Below are positions 16,976 through 26,532 of a DNA stretch of 64,000 nt, piece after piece. The stretch's first letter is position 1, and the number at the start of each line of letters is the position of its first letter. The notes beneath the pieces were generated by a model. It was given only the letters and a program-made list of their open reading frames with translations, made no database searches and was not told the origin of the DNA. The stretch spans positions 3,658,001-3,722,000 of the forward strand of contig NZ_CP189882.1 of the NCBI RefSeq assembly GCF_052050035.1, given 5' to 3'. Both the position numbers and the translations under genes were made by a program. The stretch comes from Symbiopectobacterium purcellii_A. Its GTDB lineage: Bacteria; Pseudomonadota; Gammaproteobacteria; Enterobacterales; Enterobacteriaceae.

Positions 16976-17509
16976 ATGAAAACTATTGAGGTCGACGAAG
17001 AGCTGTATCGTTATATTGCAAGCCACACACAGCACATTGGTGAAAGCGCCTCGGATATTCTGCGTCGTATGTTGAATTTCCGGGCAGGACAGGTTGTCGC
17101 CGCTTCTGAAACGGCCACAACGAAAGCGCAGGCGCCAGCGAGCGTAGCTACAAAACCGCGCGATGGTGTACGGGCAGTGCGTGAACTGCTGTTGTCCGAT
17201 GAATATGCCGCGCAAAGTAAAGCCATCAATCGCTTTATGCTGGTGCTCTCCACCTTATATTGCCTCGAACCGAACACCTTTTCTGCGGCAACCGAGCAAC
17301 TTCATGGCCGCACGCGCGTTTATTTTGCCGGCGACGAACACACATTGCTTCAGCATGGCGTCCATACTAAACCCAAACATATTCAGGGTACGCCTTACTG
17401 GGTCATCACCAATACCAATACGGATCGCAAACGCAGCATGGTTGAACAAATCATGCAATCGATGCAGTTCCCCGCGGAACTTGTCGAAAAAGTGTGCGGT
17501 ACCATTTAG
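16976..17509 (+). CDS. seqA: SeqA, negative modulator of replication initiation
   Basis: Binds hemimethylated GATC sites and sequesters oriC after initiation. It has 177 residues (E. coli 181). The N-terminal multimerisation segment MKTIEVDEELYRYI and HIGESASDILRRML are conserved, followed by a variable linker and the C-terminal DNA-binding domain. It is followed after 39 bp by pgm, its usual operon partner. Confidence 0.96.
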   Translation: MKTIEVDEELYRYIASHTQHIGESASDILRRMLNFRAGQVVAASETATTKAQAPASVATKPRDGVRAVRELLLSDEYAAQSKAINRFMLVLSTLYCLEPNTFSAATEQLHGRTRVYFAGDEHTLLQHGVHTKPKHIQGTPYWVITNTNTDRKRSMVEQIMQSMQFPAELVEKVCGTI

Positions 17510-17548
17510 CGAACAGTGTCTTAACGAATAGCGTCAGGGAGCACGCCG

Positions 17549-19192
17549 ATGGCTAATCACCCCAGAGCCGGACAACCCACCCGGCAAAGTGATTTGATTA
17601 ATGTGGCGCAATTAACGTCACAGTATTATGTCTTACGCCCCGATGTGGATAACGCCGCACATGCGGTAAAGTTCGGAACATCCGGCCACCGCGGCAGCGC
17701 AGCGCGCCACAGTTTTAATGAAGCGCATATTCTGGCTATCGCTCAGGCGATTGCCGAAGAGCGCAAAAAGCAAGGGATCAGCGGTCCCTGTTTTGTGGGT
17801 AAAGACACCCACGCGCTGTCGGAACCGGCCTTTATCTCGGTGCTGGAAGTGCTGGCAGCGAACGGCGTTGACGTGGTAGTGCAGCAGGACAACGGCTTTA
17901 CGCCCACGCCCGCTATCTCCAATGCCATTCTGGTGCATAACCGCAAGGGCAATGCGCAGGCCGATGGCATTGTGATCACTCCGTCTCATAATCCGCCGGA
18001 AGATGGTGGTATCAAATATAACCCCCCCAATGGCGGGCCTGCTGATACTAACGTCACCAGCGTTATCGAGAAACGTGCCAACGCCCTCTTAGCTGATGGG
18101 CTAAAAGCCGTAAAAAGCCTGACGCTGGATAAAGCCTGGCAGAGTGGTTATGTGCATGAGCAAGATCTGGTGCAGCCTTATGTCGAGGGCTTGCGTGAGG
18201 TCGTAGATATCCCCGCCATTCAGAAAGCAGGGCTAACACTGGGTGTCGATCCGTTGGGCGGGTCGGGCATTGCCTACTGGCAGCGCATCGCAGAGCACTA
18301 CCAGTTGAATTTGCGCTTGGTCAACGATGCGGTCGATCAGACGTTCCGCTTTATGACTCTGGATCATGACGGCGTTATCCGCATGGACTGCTCTTCAGAG
18401 TCAGCGATGGCGGGGCTACTGTCGCTGCGTGATAAATTCGATCTGGCTTTTGCCAACGATCCTGATTATGACCGCCACGGCATTGTGACGCCCGCCGGCC
18501 TGATGAACCCGAATCACTATTTGGAGGTTGCTATCGACTACCTGTTCCGCCATCGTCCGCAGTGGGGGCAATCTGTTGCTGTCGGTAAGACGCTGGTTTC
18601 CAGCGCCATGATTGACCGTGTGGTTGCCTGCCTTGGGCGTAAACTGGTGGAAGTGCCGGTCGGGTTCAAATGGTTTGTTGATGGTTTATTCGATGGCAGC
18701 TTTGGTTTTGGCGGCGAAGAGAGCGCAGGGGCATCCTTCCTGCGCTTCGATGGCACGCCATGGTCAACGGATAAAGATGGCATCATCATGTGCTTGCTGG
18801 CGGCTGAGATCACTGCGGTAACCGGTAAAAATCCGCAGCAGCATTATGATGCGCTGGCGGCCCGTTTTGGCGCGCCGAGTTACAATCGCATTCAAGCCTC
18901 AGCGACTCATGCGCAGAAAGCGGCACTGTCACGGTTATCACCCGAACAGGTTGCCGCCAGTACGTTGGCTGGCGATCCGATCACTGCACGTTTGACGGCG
19001 GCACCGGGTAACGGTGCCTCTATTGGCGGATTGAAAGTGATGACGGATAACGGCTGGTTTGCGGCGCGTCCGTCGGGCACGGAAGAAGCCTACAAGATTT
19101 ACTGCGAAAGTTTCCTGGGCGCGGAGCACCGCGAGCGCATTGAGAAAGAAGCGGTAGATATTGTCAGCGCTGTGCTGGCAAATGCCAAATAG
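17549..19192 (+). CDS. pgm: Phosphoglucomutase
   Basis: Interconverts glucose-1-P and glucose-6-P, supplying UDP-glucose, glycogen and envelope sugars. 547 residues (E. coli 546). Phosphoserine loop ITPSHNPPEDGG near residue 147, metal-binding NDPDYDRHG near 310, sugar-specificity GGEESAG and the C-terminal phosphate loop RPSGTEE. It is co-transcribed with seqA; a terminator follows. Confidence 0.97.
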   Translation: MANHPRAGQPTRQSDLINVAQLTSQYYVLRPDVDNAAHAVKFGTSGHRGSAARHSFNEAHILAIAQAIAEERKKQGISGPCFVGKDTHALSEPAFISVLEVLAANGVDVVVQQDNGFTPTPAISNAILVHNRKGNAQADGIVITPSHNPPEDGGIKYNPPNGGPADTNVTSVIEKRANALLADGLKAVKSLTLDKAWQSGYVHEQDLVQPYVEGLREVVDIPAIQKAGLTLGVDPLGGSGIAYWQRIAEHYQLNLRLVNDAVDQTFRFMTLDHDGVIRMDCSSESAMAGLLSLRDKFDLAFANDPDYDRHGIVTPAGLMNPNHYLEVAIDYLFRHRPQWGQSVAVGKTLVSSAMIDRVVACLGRKLVEVPVGFKWFVDGLFDGSFGFGGEESAGASFLRFDGTPWSTDKDGIIMCLLAAEITAVTGKNPQQHYDALAARFGAPSYNRIQASATHAQKAALSRLSPEQVAASTLAGDPITARLTAAPGNGASIGGLKVMTDNGWFAARPSGTEEAYKIYCESFLGAEHRERIEKEAVDIVSAVLANAK

Positions 19193-19239
19193 GCGTTCCT
19201 GTAGTGAGCCGTCTTTAGGGGGCCACAGAGGAAGAGAAA

Positions 19240-19269
19240 CAAAGGACGCACTGTGCGTCCTTTGTCATT
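19240..19269 (+). terminator. seqA-pgm terminator
   Basis: CAAAGGACGCA / TGCGTCCTTTG stem with a three-base loop, then TCATTT. The T-tract is weak but the stem is perfect. Confidence 0.8.
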
Positions 19270-19351
19270 TAATCTTGGCCTGTTTTCATAAGAACCGTTG
19301 TCAGGTGAGTGACGGATGCTATTGTCGGGCCAGCGAATTTTGCAGCGTTGT

Positions 19352-19966
19352 TCACCTTTTCACGCTTCCTTTTTGCTGCTTGAAATAGCAGGAAAGGTTC
19401 TCGGCAGCGATGCTGTGTAACCACTCATGGAGATCGGCATGGTTTCTCAGCATCAGCTTTTGCATCGCGTGATTACGGTACGCGCTGATGGCTTTAATGG
19501 ATATTCCAGATAGTTCATTGATTTTACTGTTATTTAGCCCCTGTTTGTAGCCCCATAACACCTCTCGCTCACGCGGACTGAGGCACTGCACGACGTTATA
19601 TCGCTGTACGTGGGACGGAATCCCTGGCGATGAAGGGCTGGCAACAAAGGTATTTAACAACGCAGACAGTGTTTCTGGTGGATCGCTGAGCGCCAACTGC
19701 CCGTCTTCATAACCACAGCACAGCGTGTTCTTCTGCTTTACCAGCAAGAAAAGCAAGGTAGCGCGCCGTTTGCGGCGAAACTGACGCCACCAGCGCGGAG
19801 CGTGCTGAGTCGCTGTAGTGAAAATAATATCCGCTTGTTCAATTTGCTCTGTGCTATATTGAATATTGACCTCAAGTTTCTGGGTATGGAACCATTGATG
19901 AATGAGGTGTCCAAGGCCGACAGTAAAATAGCGATCAAAATGAAGGAGCACAACAGTTCTTTCCAT
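19352..19966 (-). CDS. LuxR/FixJ-type transcriptional regulator, unassigned
   Basis: 204 residues. The C-terminal third is a LuxR HTH (LSPREREVLWGYKQGLNN, followed by KAISAYRNHAMQKL), close to RcsB/BglJ/EcpR-type proteins. The N-terminal part resembles a degenerate receiver: it lacks an obvious phosphoacceptor Asp pattern. It occupies the interval after pgm and reads toward it. The target is unknown. The region upstream (20 kb side) is AT-rich and shows no partner gene. Confidence 0.8.
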   Translation of the reverse strand: MERTVVLLHFDRYFTVGLGHLIHQWFHTQKLEVNIQYSTEQIEQADIIFTTATQHAPRWWRQFRRKRRATLLFLLVKQKNTLCCGYEDGQLALSDPPETLSALLNTFVASPSSPGIPSHVQRYNVVQCLSPREREVLWGYKQGLNNSKINELSGISIKAISAYRNHAMQKLMLRNHADLHEWLHSIAAENLSCYFKQQKGSVKR

Positions 19967-20843
19967 CGTCTAGTACCTATTTAACCGGTTGTTCCCGAAA
20001 AATTGTCTGCATGGGCAAATGCACCTGGATCCTATGTAGGGTGAATACATTCATCAAGGGTGAGTTAATAAATGATTGATGTAAAAACTTCCTTATGTTT
20101 ATTTTATTATCTGGTTTTATGAGAACTTATGTTTGCGGATTAATCTTCCTCTTGGTCTACAGCGCTTTGCATTAATATTTAATAGCATGGTTTTCTATAA
20201 TGTCCATTTTTTTTTGTTTAGTCGTTGTGTAACTGTTATCCTTTGATAATCATACCCATTGTAACCGTGCGATATCCGTAGCAAAACATATGAATAGTAA
20301 TCATTTTCTTAAAATGAAAACGATGGTGAGATTTATATCTTTTTTGTTCTACGATGTGTTTTTTCTCTAAAGAGACAAAAGTGAAAGGTATTCATTGAGG
20401 TTTTCAATGGTAATCGTTTGATCTACCAATTGACGATCATTTTTATCGAGTAGCGCTATGCATAGCAGGGGCATTTTTTTATTGGTTTGCCTTTCGTTTA
20501 TCGTTTATTGGATATTATCATTACGCATACTTGTAACCATTAACGGTGAAACCGGCGCTCTCAGCCTGAGACGGCTTGTCGCTGCGTATGCGTGGTATAC
20601 AGCACGGTGTTCGTGCCGCAGCATCCCGGTTGAAGCCCGTTACCCTAAATATGGTCAATTGCAGGCAAAAGTAACAACAACGATATCCTGAAAAATTCGA
20701 GTTGTAGGAAGGCGGTAAGTGATTCGGGGAGTGAACTCAGCCAACGCATATGTAACGTGAGGTATAACGGATATAGGTCTATGACAGCGTTAACGGGTTA
20801 TATCTCAGCGCACTTTTTAATTCTTACCTTATGGGATAGTGAT
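19967..20843. other. AT-rich degraded stretch
   Basis: Nearly 0.9 kb with low GC compared with the flanking core genes. An open frame at 20458-20691 (77 codons) starts with a hydrophobic segment but has no ribosome site, and its end runs into ERIC-like repeat sequence, so I do not call it a gene. E. coli has variable genes here. No recognisable remnant was found. Confidence 0.5.
20641..20770. repeat. Degenerate ERIC-like repeat pieces
   Basis: TACCCTAAAT at 20641 and AATTCGAGTTGTAGGAAGGCGG at about 20694-20715, followed by a shortened core and CCAACGCATATGTAAC, match parts of the complete element at 53322-53444 but lack the central GAATCCC...CTTACTCAA segment. Confidence 0.6.
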
Positions 20844-21110
20844 ATGGACAGAAAAAATGTTTTTCTTCAGTACAAATCATGTGCGGCGCGTTCATTGAAA
20901 AAAATCAATGCTAAAAGAAAGAATGATTCTGTTTATTTAATGATGACGCATGTTTATAAGGAAAAGATAAATTGTTTGAGGGATAAATACGATCTCTATT
21001 TTTATTTCACTGGCAGAGATAAACAGCATTCTCAATTTATATTTTATTCAATATGTCGGCTGCGCGAAAAAAGAAAGCGCTTCGGTTGTCATACGATGAG
21101 ATTTTCTTAA
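20844..21110 (+). CDS. Small orphan ORF, unknown function
   Basis: An 88-codon frame from ATG 20844 (MDRKNVFLQYKSC), very basic and AT-rich in codon use, unlike its neighbours. The frame is open a further 29 codons upstream. No strong ribosome site is visible and I recognise no family. It may be a horizontally acquired small gene or a fortuitous frame. Confidence 0.35.
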   Translation: MDRKNVFLQYKSCAARSLKKINAKRKNDSVYLMMTHVYKEKINCLRDKYDLYFYFTGRDKQHSQFIFYSICRLREKRKRFGCHTMRFS

Positions 21111-21154
21111 CCTAAAGCCATTGCTAACGGTCTGTTGTTCCTTCTTTTTATAAG

Positions 21155-21174
21155 CCCTCGGCCTCAGCCGAGGG
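21155..21174 (-). terminator. Hairpin after the EamA-type gene
   Basis: A perfect CCCTCGGC / GCCGAGGG stem with a CTCA loop, six bases past the stop. The downstream tract on the minus strand is A-rich rather than T-rich, so terminator activity is uncertain. Confidence 0.5.
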
Positions 21175-21180
21175 ATCACC

Positions 21181-21609
21181 TCAGCCTAATGCTACCAGCA
21201 GTGCACCAACGGATATCATAGCAACGCCAACGCCGCCTAATAGTGATATTTTTTCTCCCAGGAGTACGGCTGCCAAAATAACAGCAAACACAACGCTGAG
21301 TTTATCAATGGGGGCAACCTGAGCCACATTACCACTTTTCAATGCTAAAAAATAAAATAGCCAGGAAAGCGCTCCTGCAACCCCGCTAAACAGAATAAAA
21401 GTCAGTGCTTTTTTATTGGCAAGCACTTCACCGATCATGGTTGTTTTTCCTTGCACCACCACAACGCCCACCAAAAACAGCGCCATCACCACGGCACGAA
21501 CTGCCGTTGCTGTGTTGGCGTCAAGATTTTGCAATCCCACTTTACCAAACAGGGCCACTGCGGCGGCGCACAGGGCGGAGAGCAATGCATAAAGTAACCA
21601 ACTACTCAT
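21181..21609 (-). CDS. EamA-domain small transporter (DMT superfamily)
   Basis: 142 residues with four to five hydrophobic helices and a single EamA repeat (LLSALCAAAVALFGKVG, SGVAGALSWLFYFLALKSGNV, LGEKISLLGGVGVAMI). Such single-repeat proteins act as dimers; the substrate cannot be told. The start at 21609 (MSSWLLYALL) is preceded by GAGG; an ATG five codons upstream is less likely. Monocistronic. Confidence 0.85.
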   Translation of the reverse strand: MSSWLLYALLSALCAAAVALFGKVGLQNLDANTATAVRAVVMALFLVGVVVVQGKTTMIGEVLANKKALTFILFSGVAGALSWLFYFLALKSGNVAQVAPIDKLSVVFAVILAAVLLGEKISLLGGVGVAMISVGALLVALG

Positions 21610-21721
21610 GATGAGCCTCAGCATTAAAAATCGGGATGGAGATCGACAGAATGAGCGTGGGATGTTACGCCTGCTCCGGGGGGATAACCAGCGTTATCCG
21701 CTGTTGATTCAGTACGCTAGC

Positions 21722-22387
21722 TCAAGGCATAAAACGGTAACCCACGGCGGTTTCGGTGATAAAGTGACGAGGCCGTGTGGGGTCGCTTTCCAACTTTTGC
21801 CGTAGGTGCCCCATATAGATGCGCAGATAATGGCTGCTTTCCACCGCGTTGGGTCCCCAAACGTGCACCAGCAGTTGACGCTGCGTCAGTACTTTTCCCG
21901 CATTCGCCAGCAGCAGTGCCAACAGTTTGAATTCAATCGGCGTCAGATGTAGTGTTTCGCCGTCCCGGCTGACCAAACGTTGGCTGAGATCAACGGTAAC
22001 GCTGCCGAATGTCACTATCGGGCTTTCCATCGCATTAGCGGTGTGGCGGCGCAGTGCAACGCGCACACGGGCCAGCAACTCACCAATCCCAAACGGCTTG
22101 GCGAGATAATCATCAGCACCCGCATCCAACGCGTCGATTTTGTCCCGTTCATCACTGCGCGCGGACAGCACAATAATTGGCACGCTGCTCCACTGGCGAA
22201 CCTCACGGAGATAAAGGGTGCCGTCACCGTCAGGTAAACCGAGATCGAGGATCACCAGATCAGGCTTGCGTGTAGCCGTTTCCAGCAGGCCACGTTGCAA
22301 GGTCTGCGCATCAAAAACACGTAGTCCTTCGCTTTCCAGCGCACTGCGTACAAAGCGCTGGATCTCTTTTTCATCTTCTATGATCAA
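21722..22387 (-). CDS. kdpE: KdpE-type response regulator, orphaned; start unclear
   Basis: OmpR-family regulator of potassium-ATPase synthesis. Receiver domain with VILDLGLPDGDG (phosphoacceptor Asp) and the switch Lys in YLAKPFGIGE, then a winged HTH ending in GHLRQKL and ETAVGYRF, very like E. coli KdpE. The normal start region is disturbed. In frame only TTG 22387 or a CTG further up is available. An ATG behind GAAGGAG near 22410 is out of frame; one extra base in the TACCCTCC stretch would join it. KdpD and kdpFABC, the genes it controls, are absent. It may be decaying. Confidence 0.8.
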   Translation of the reverse strand: MIIEDEKEIQRFVRSALESEGLRVFDAQTLQRGLLETATRKPDLVILDLGLPDGDGTLYLREVRQWSSVPIIVLSARSDERDKIDALDAGADDYLAKPFGIGELLARVRVALRRHTANAMESPIVTFGSVTVDLSQRLVSRDGETLHLTPIEFKLLALLLANAGKVLTQRQLLVHVWGPNAVESSHYLRIYMGHLRQKLESDPTRPRHFITETAVGYRFMP

Positions 22388-22711
22388 AACGCTGGAGGGT
22401 AGCAGGGCATCTACTCCTTCTGTCTCGTAGCTGCGGGTGTTGACCCGCCAGTACGACGTTAAATGGTATTCTACGACGCTATCATATCGTTCCGTGCGTT
22501 TGCGACAAAAGCCTTTTGAATGGCAAAAGGAGAGTCGAACCGCGCGAGCGGATAAAAAGCCAATAAACGCAACATTGACTTATACATTGAATGTAATTCG
22601 TTAACCATTCTGTAACTAAATAACAGAATGTTCGGGGAAAATGACGAAAACACGATCTTTTTCTGGTCCGATGAGTAGTAAAATTTCAGCAAAGGCGGTA
22701 CTATTTTGAGC
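22388..22711. other. Region where kdpD should begin; no gene seen
   Basis: AT-rich, ends at the 8-bp target duplication of the IS256 copy. In E. coli kdpD, C, B, A and F lie between kdpE and ybfA. I find no KdpD-like C-terminal sequence next to kdpE, so the deletion preceded or accompanied arrival of the IS256. Confidence 0.55.
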
Positions 22712-23032
22712 GAGAGTGTAAAAAGATCTGTGTAAATGGCATTTTGAGGAAAACCTTCAGAGGACAAAAAATGCCTATCAGCAACGAACTTATTGACCAA
22801 CTGCTTCAGGATTGCCACTCCCCTCAGGAGCTTCTGGGTGAATCAGGCCTACTCAAGGAGCTGACTAAAAGACTGGCGGAACGGGTTCTTCAAGCTGAGA
22901 TGGAGATACACCTTGGGTATGCTAAGCATGACCCGGCTGGTAATAATTCAGGCAACTCCCGCAATGGCAAGACATCCAAGAGCGTACGTAGCCAAACGCT
23001 CGAGCTCGATATTCCGCGCGACCGCAACAGTA

Positions 23033-23124
23033 TAGCCAACCGACTTAAAAATGATTACATCCTATGCCCTGATATGCGGCAAAGAAGCATAGCTGGCTGT
23101 TATCAAAATAATGTCGCTTGGCTA
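23033..23124 (+). mobile_element. 92-bp MITE, copy 2, fused to an IS630 remnant
   Basis: The sequence from TAGCCAACCGACTTAAAAAT to GTCGCTTGGCTA is full length. The left flank is IS256 (ACAGTA), while the right flank TAAATCCGAG is interior IS630 sequence, so the two sides do not come from one target. Confidence 0.88.
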
Positions 23125-23802
23125 TAAATCCGAGTTGATAAAAGATGTTGAACAATATCCAGATGCTTACCAAAAAGAACGTGCAGAGCGTTTTGGCGTT
23201 TGTCAGAAGGCCATTTGGCAAGCGCTTAAAAAGCTGGGATTGACCTATAAAAAAAACTCTACGTCATCCGAAAGCCGACGAAAACGCCCGGCAGGGATTT
23301 CAACAAAAAAAACAACAGTATGAAAAAGAAGGTAAACCTATTGTTTTTATTGATGAAAGTGGTTTTTCACACGATGTCCCACGGACTCACGGCTATTCCC
23401 CAAAAGGTCAACGGTGTTTTGGCCTGAAGAACTGGGGAGCTAGGGGAAGAACAAATGTTATCGGCGCTTTATTAGGCACAACGCTGTTTGCTATCGGATT
23501 ATTTGATATCAATATTAACAGCGATGTTTTCTATGCCTGGGTCACACAAGTCCTTATCCCAGTACTCCCTAAAAACAGTGTAATCATGATGGACAATGCC
23601 ACTTTTCACAAAAAACATAATATTCAACAAGTCATCATCGATGCAGGGTATATGGTGGAGTATTTGCCTACATATTCGCCAGATCTTAACCCAATTGAGC
23701 ATAAATGGGCACAAGCAAAAAGCAAAAAAAGAGAGATGGGTTGCGATACAGAGAGTTTGTTCTCAGTCCATATGGTGTAATCAAAATTAAGTCGCTTGGC
23801 TA
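23125..23802 (+). mobile_element. IS630 remnant lacking its left end
   Basis: Begins at the internal TA of the transposase gene (equivalent to TAAATCCGAGTTG) and runs to a proper right end GTCGCTTGGCTA, followed by TA and the continuation of IS256. The TA at 23031 and 23803 is the original IS630 target duplication. The missing left 180-odd bp is replaced by the MITE. Confidence 0.85.
23127..23780 (+). pseudogene. IS630 transposase, 5'-truncated
   Basis: Starts inside the coding sequence at KSELIKDVEQYPDAY, passes the A8 shift site, and keeps all three catalytic residues (FIDESGF, MMDNATFH, NPIEHKW) to the stop after SLFSVHMV. It has no start codon and no HTH. Confidence 0.85.
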
Positions 23803-23892
23803 TACCTTCGAGCCGACACTGATCGGTAAGCACGAAAAGCAGCTTAACGGCTTCGATGACCGCATTATTTCTCTCTATTCCAGAGGGCTATC

Positions 23893-24995
23893 GCCCCATT
23901 CCCACTCGAAACACAACAAAGTGACCCACTTGCCAGAGTCGGATAAAATCACCGTTCTGGCCCTACTGGAGAGCCTGTTGCATGCAGGGAAAACATCTGA
24001 CTCAGAAAGAACGGTTCTACATCGAAAAGCGGCGTGGTGAAGGTGTCAACCAAGCTACCATCGCCAGAGAGCTTGCTCTGCCTCGCTCGACCATCAGCAG
24101 GGAACTCAGACGCAATACCGACCCTACTTTCAATGGTGTCTACTGCTGTAGAAGGGCGGACACTCTGGCCCGGGAACGCCGTCATAAGCCTCTGCCAAAC
24201 AATGCTTTTTACCCGTTGGAGCCACACATTCAGAACTTCATCAGGCAGGCGCTTTCCACTCACTCTTCACCTGAAATCATCAGTGGCGGTTTGCACCTGG
24301 AATTCGGTATATCTGTCAGCAAGAATACGCTATATCGCTATATCCTGCAGGAGAGACAGGCTGGCGGGGAGCTATATCAGCAACTTCCTCATCGGGGAAA
24401 ACGTTACAGGTACAATGCCGAAAACCTCAAATCAGGCCCTATTCCCAACCGTGTTGGTATTGAGTATCGCCCAGCTCAAGCCGAGCTTAAACAGGAGCCT
24501 GGCCACTTCGAAATTGACACTATTTTTGGCAAAGACCAGAAGTCATTCTTGTTAACCATCGTAGATAAAGCATTGAAAACCGTCATTATTCGCAAACTGC
24601 CTAATAAGCGTGCGGAGACTGTGGTTGCTGCTTTCAGGGACATTGAAGCTAATACCTTTTGCAAGTTTAAGACCCTAACAGCTGATAACGGCCCTGAATT
24701 CGCTCTGCACGAGCAAATTACTCAAATCACAGGGGCGCAGGTCTACTTTGCCCATCCTTATCATTCCTGGGAGAGGGGCTTGAATGAGCACACCAACGGG
24801 CTGATACGACGTTTTTACCCAAAGGGAACAGACTTCAGTCAGGTCAGTCATCGTAAGATTGCCGAACTCGAACACATACTCAATACAAGAGGCAGAAAAT
24901 CGCTGGGCTATCGTTCCCCCAATGAGGTATTTTTAACGCACTTACTGGTGGCATAAGCCTCTACCGTTTTGTTGCGTTTCGAGTGGGAATGGGGC
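23893..24995 (+). mobile_element. IS30-family element, intact
   Basis: 1103 bp with inverted ends GCCCCATTCCCACTCGAAAC. A 3-bp target duplication ATC (23890-23892, 24996-24998) is inside IS256 copy 1; the uninterrupted site is visible in copies 2 and 3. Confidence 0.94.
23982..24956 (+). CDS. IS30 transposase
   Basis: 324 residues. An N-terminal HTH (LTQKERFYIEKRRGEGVNQA, ATIARELALPRSTISREL) is followed by an IS30-type DDE domain: HFEIDTIFG, TADNGPEF and ERGLNEHTNGLIRRF. All three acidic residues are present and there is no interruption, so this is probably an active element and the newest large insertion in the nest. Confidence 0.95.
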   Translation: MQGKHLTQKERFYIEKRRGEGVNQATIARELALPRSTISRELRRNTDPTFNGVYCCRRADTLARERRHKPLPNNAFYPLEPHIQNFIRQALSTHSSPEIISGGLHLEFGISVSKNTLYRYILQERQAGGELYQQLPHRGKRYRYNAENLKSGPIPNRVGIEYRPAQAELKQEPGHFEIDTIFGKDQKSFLLTIVDKALKTVIIRKLPNKRAETVVAAFRDIEANTFCKFKTLTADNGPEFALHEQITQITGAQVYFAHPYHSWERGLNEHTNGLIRRFYPKGTDFSQVSHRKIAELEHILNTRGRKSLGYRSPNEVFLTHLLVA

Positions 24996-25645
24996 ATCAA
25001 CCCGTGATATTCAGGCTCACTTTAAAGAAGTCTACGGGGTCGATGTTTCCGCTGGCTTCATTTCTCAAGTGACCAATGCCGTGATGGATGACGTTAAGCG
25101 CTGGCAGCAACGGCCGCTGGATGCGTTTTATCCCATTGTTTACCTTGACTGTATTGTGGTCAAAAGCCAGGACGGCGGAGCCGTGACCAACAAGTCTGTT
25201 TACTTGGCTCTAGGCATCAACGGCCAGGGCGAAAAAGAGCTGCTGGGGCTATGGATAGCCAAAACCGAGGGGGCCAAGTTCTGGTTATCTGTAATGACAG
25301 AACTGAAAAATCGTGGGCTACAGGACATCTTCATCGCCTGCTGCGATGGCCTGAAGGGCTTTCCTGATGCCATTGAAGCTGTTTACCCGCATACGCGGGT
25401 ACAGCTCTGCATCGTGCATCAGGTGCGGAACTCGCTGCGCTACGTCGGCTGGAAAGAGCGTAAAGCCGTTGCTGCTGACCTCCGCACTATCTATAGTTCC
25501 GCAACGCTAGAGGGCGCTGAAGAGGCCCTGGATGCCTTCGCGGCCAAATGGGATGAACAGTTCCCGACGATCAGCCCATCGTGGAGAAATAATTGGGAAC
25601 GTCTCATCGTCATTTTTGATTTTCCGCCGGAGATCCGCAAGGTTA

Positions 25646-26532
25646 TAGCCAAGCGACTTAATTTTGATTACACCATATGGACTGAGAACAAACTCTCTGT
25701 ATCGCAACCCATCTCTCTTTTTTTGCTTTTTGCTTTTTGCTTGTGCCCATTTATGCTCAATTGGGTTAAGATCTGGCGAATATGTAGGCAAATACTCCAC
25801 CATATACCCTGCATCGATGATGACTTGTTGAATATTATGTTTTTTGTGAAAAGTGGCATTGTCCATCATGATTACACTGTTTTTAGGGAGTACTGGGATA
25901 AGGACTTGTGTGACCCAGGCATAGAAAACATCGCTGTTAATATTGATATCAAATAATCCGATAGCAAACAGCGTTGTGCCTAATAAAGCGCCGATAACAT
26001 TTGTTCTTCCCCTAGCTCCCCAGTTCTTCAGGCCAAAACACCGTTGACCTTTTGGGGAATAGCCGTGAGTCCGTGGGGCATCGTGTGAAAAACCACTTTC
26101 ATCAATAAAAACAATAGGTTTACCTTCTTTTTCATACTGTTGTTTTTTTTGTTGAAATCCCTGCCGGGCGTTTTCGTCGGCTTTCGGATGACGTAGAGTT
26201 TTTTTTATAGGTCAATCCCAGCTTTTTAAGCGCTTGCCAAATGGCCTTCTGACAAACGCCAAAACGCTCTGCACGTTCTTTTTGGTAAGCATCTGGATAT
26301 TGTTCAACATCTTTTATCAACTCGGATTTATCGATCTTTCGCTGACGCGTGGTCGATGCTTTTGACTCTATTTGATTAATCCAACGCGATACAGAGGCAG
26401 GGCCAATCCGAAATTGCTTCGCTGTTTCTCGGATACTCAACCCTTCGTTTTTCCGTGTAGATATCACTTTACGTCTAAAATCAATTGAATAGCTCATTTA
26501 AATAATGTAATCAAAATTAAGTCGTTTAGCTA
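25646..26532 (-). mobile_element. IS630-family element, copy B, 887 bp
   Basis: Same ends as copy A. It is flanked by TA at 25644-25645 and 26533-26534, but these come from two different IS256 sites 120 bp apart. It is 7 bp longer than copy C because of a tandem TTTTTGC duplication near 25725. Confidence 0.9.
25668..26497 (-). pseudogene. IS630 transposase, copy B, extra 7-bp frameshift
   Basis: The first frame 26132-26497 is identical to the other copies. The second frame carries DDE residues, but the 7-bp duplication near the 3' end moves the last 20 or so codons out of frame, so the protein reads KSKKQKKRDGLRY and runs on into IS256. The catalytic Glu lies before the lesion, so some activity is conceivable. 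Confidence 0.75.

Noticed and set aside
20458..20691. A 77-codon frame with a hydrophobic start
   Set aside because: No ribosome site, and the end reads through ERIC-like repeat sequence.
22471..22818. A 115-codon minus-strand frame crossing the IS256 left end
   Set aside because: It bridges the target duplication, so it cannot be an ancestral gene, and it shows no KdpD-like sequence.
25069..25956. A 295-codon frame as an independent gene
   Set aside because: It is the middle of IS256 copy 1 reading on into antisense IS630.
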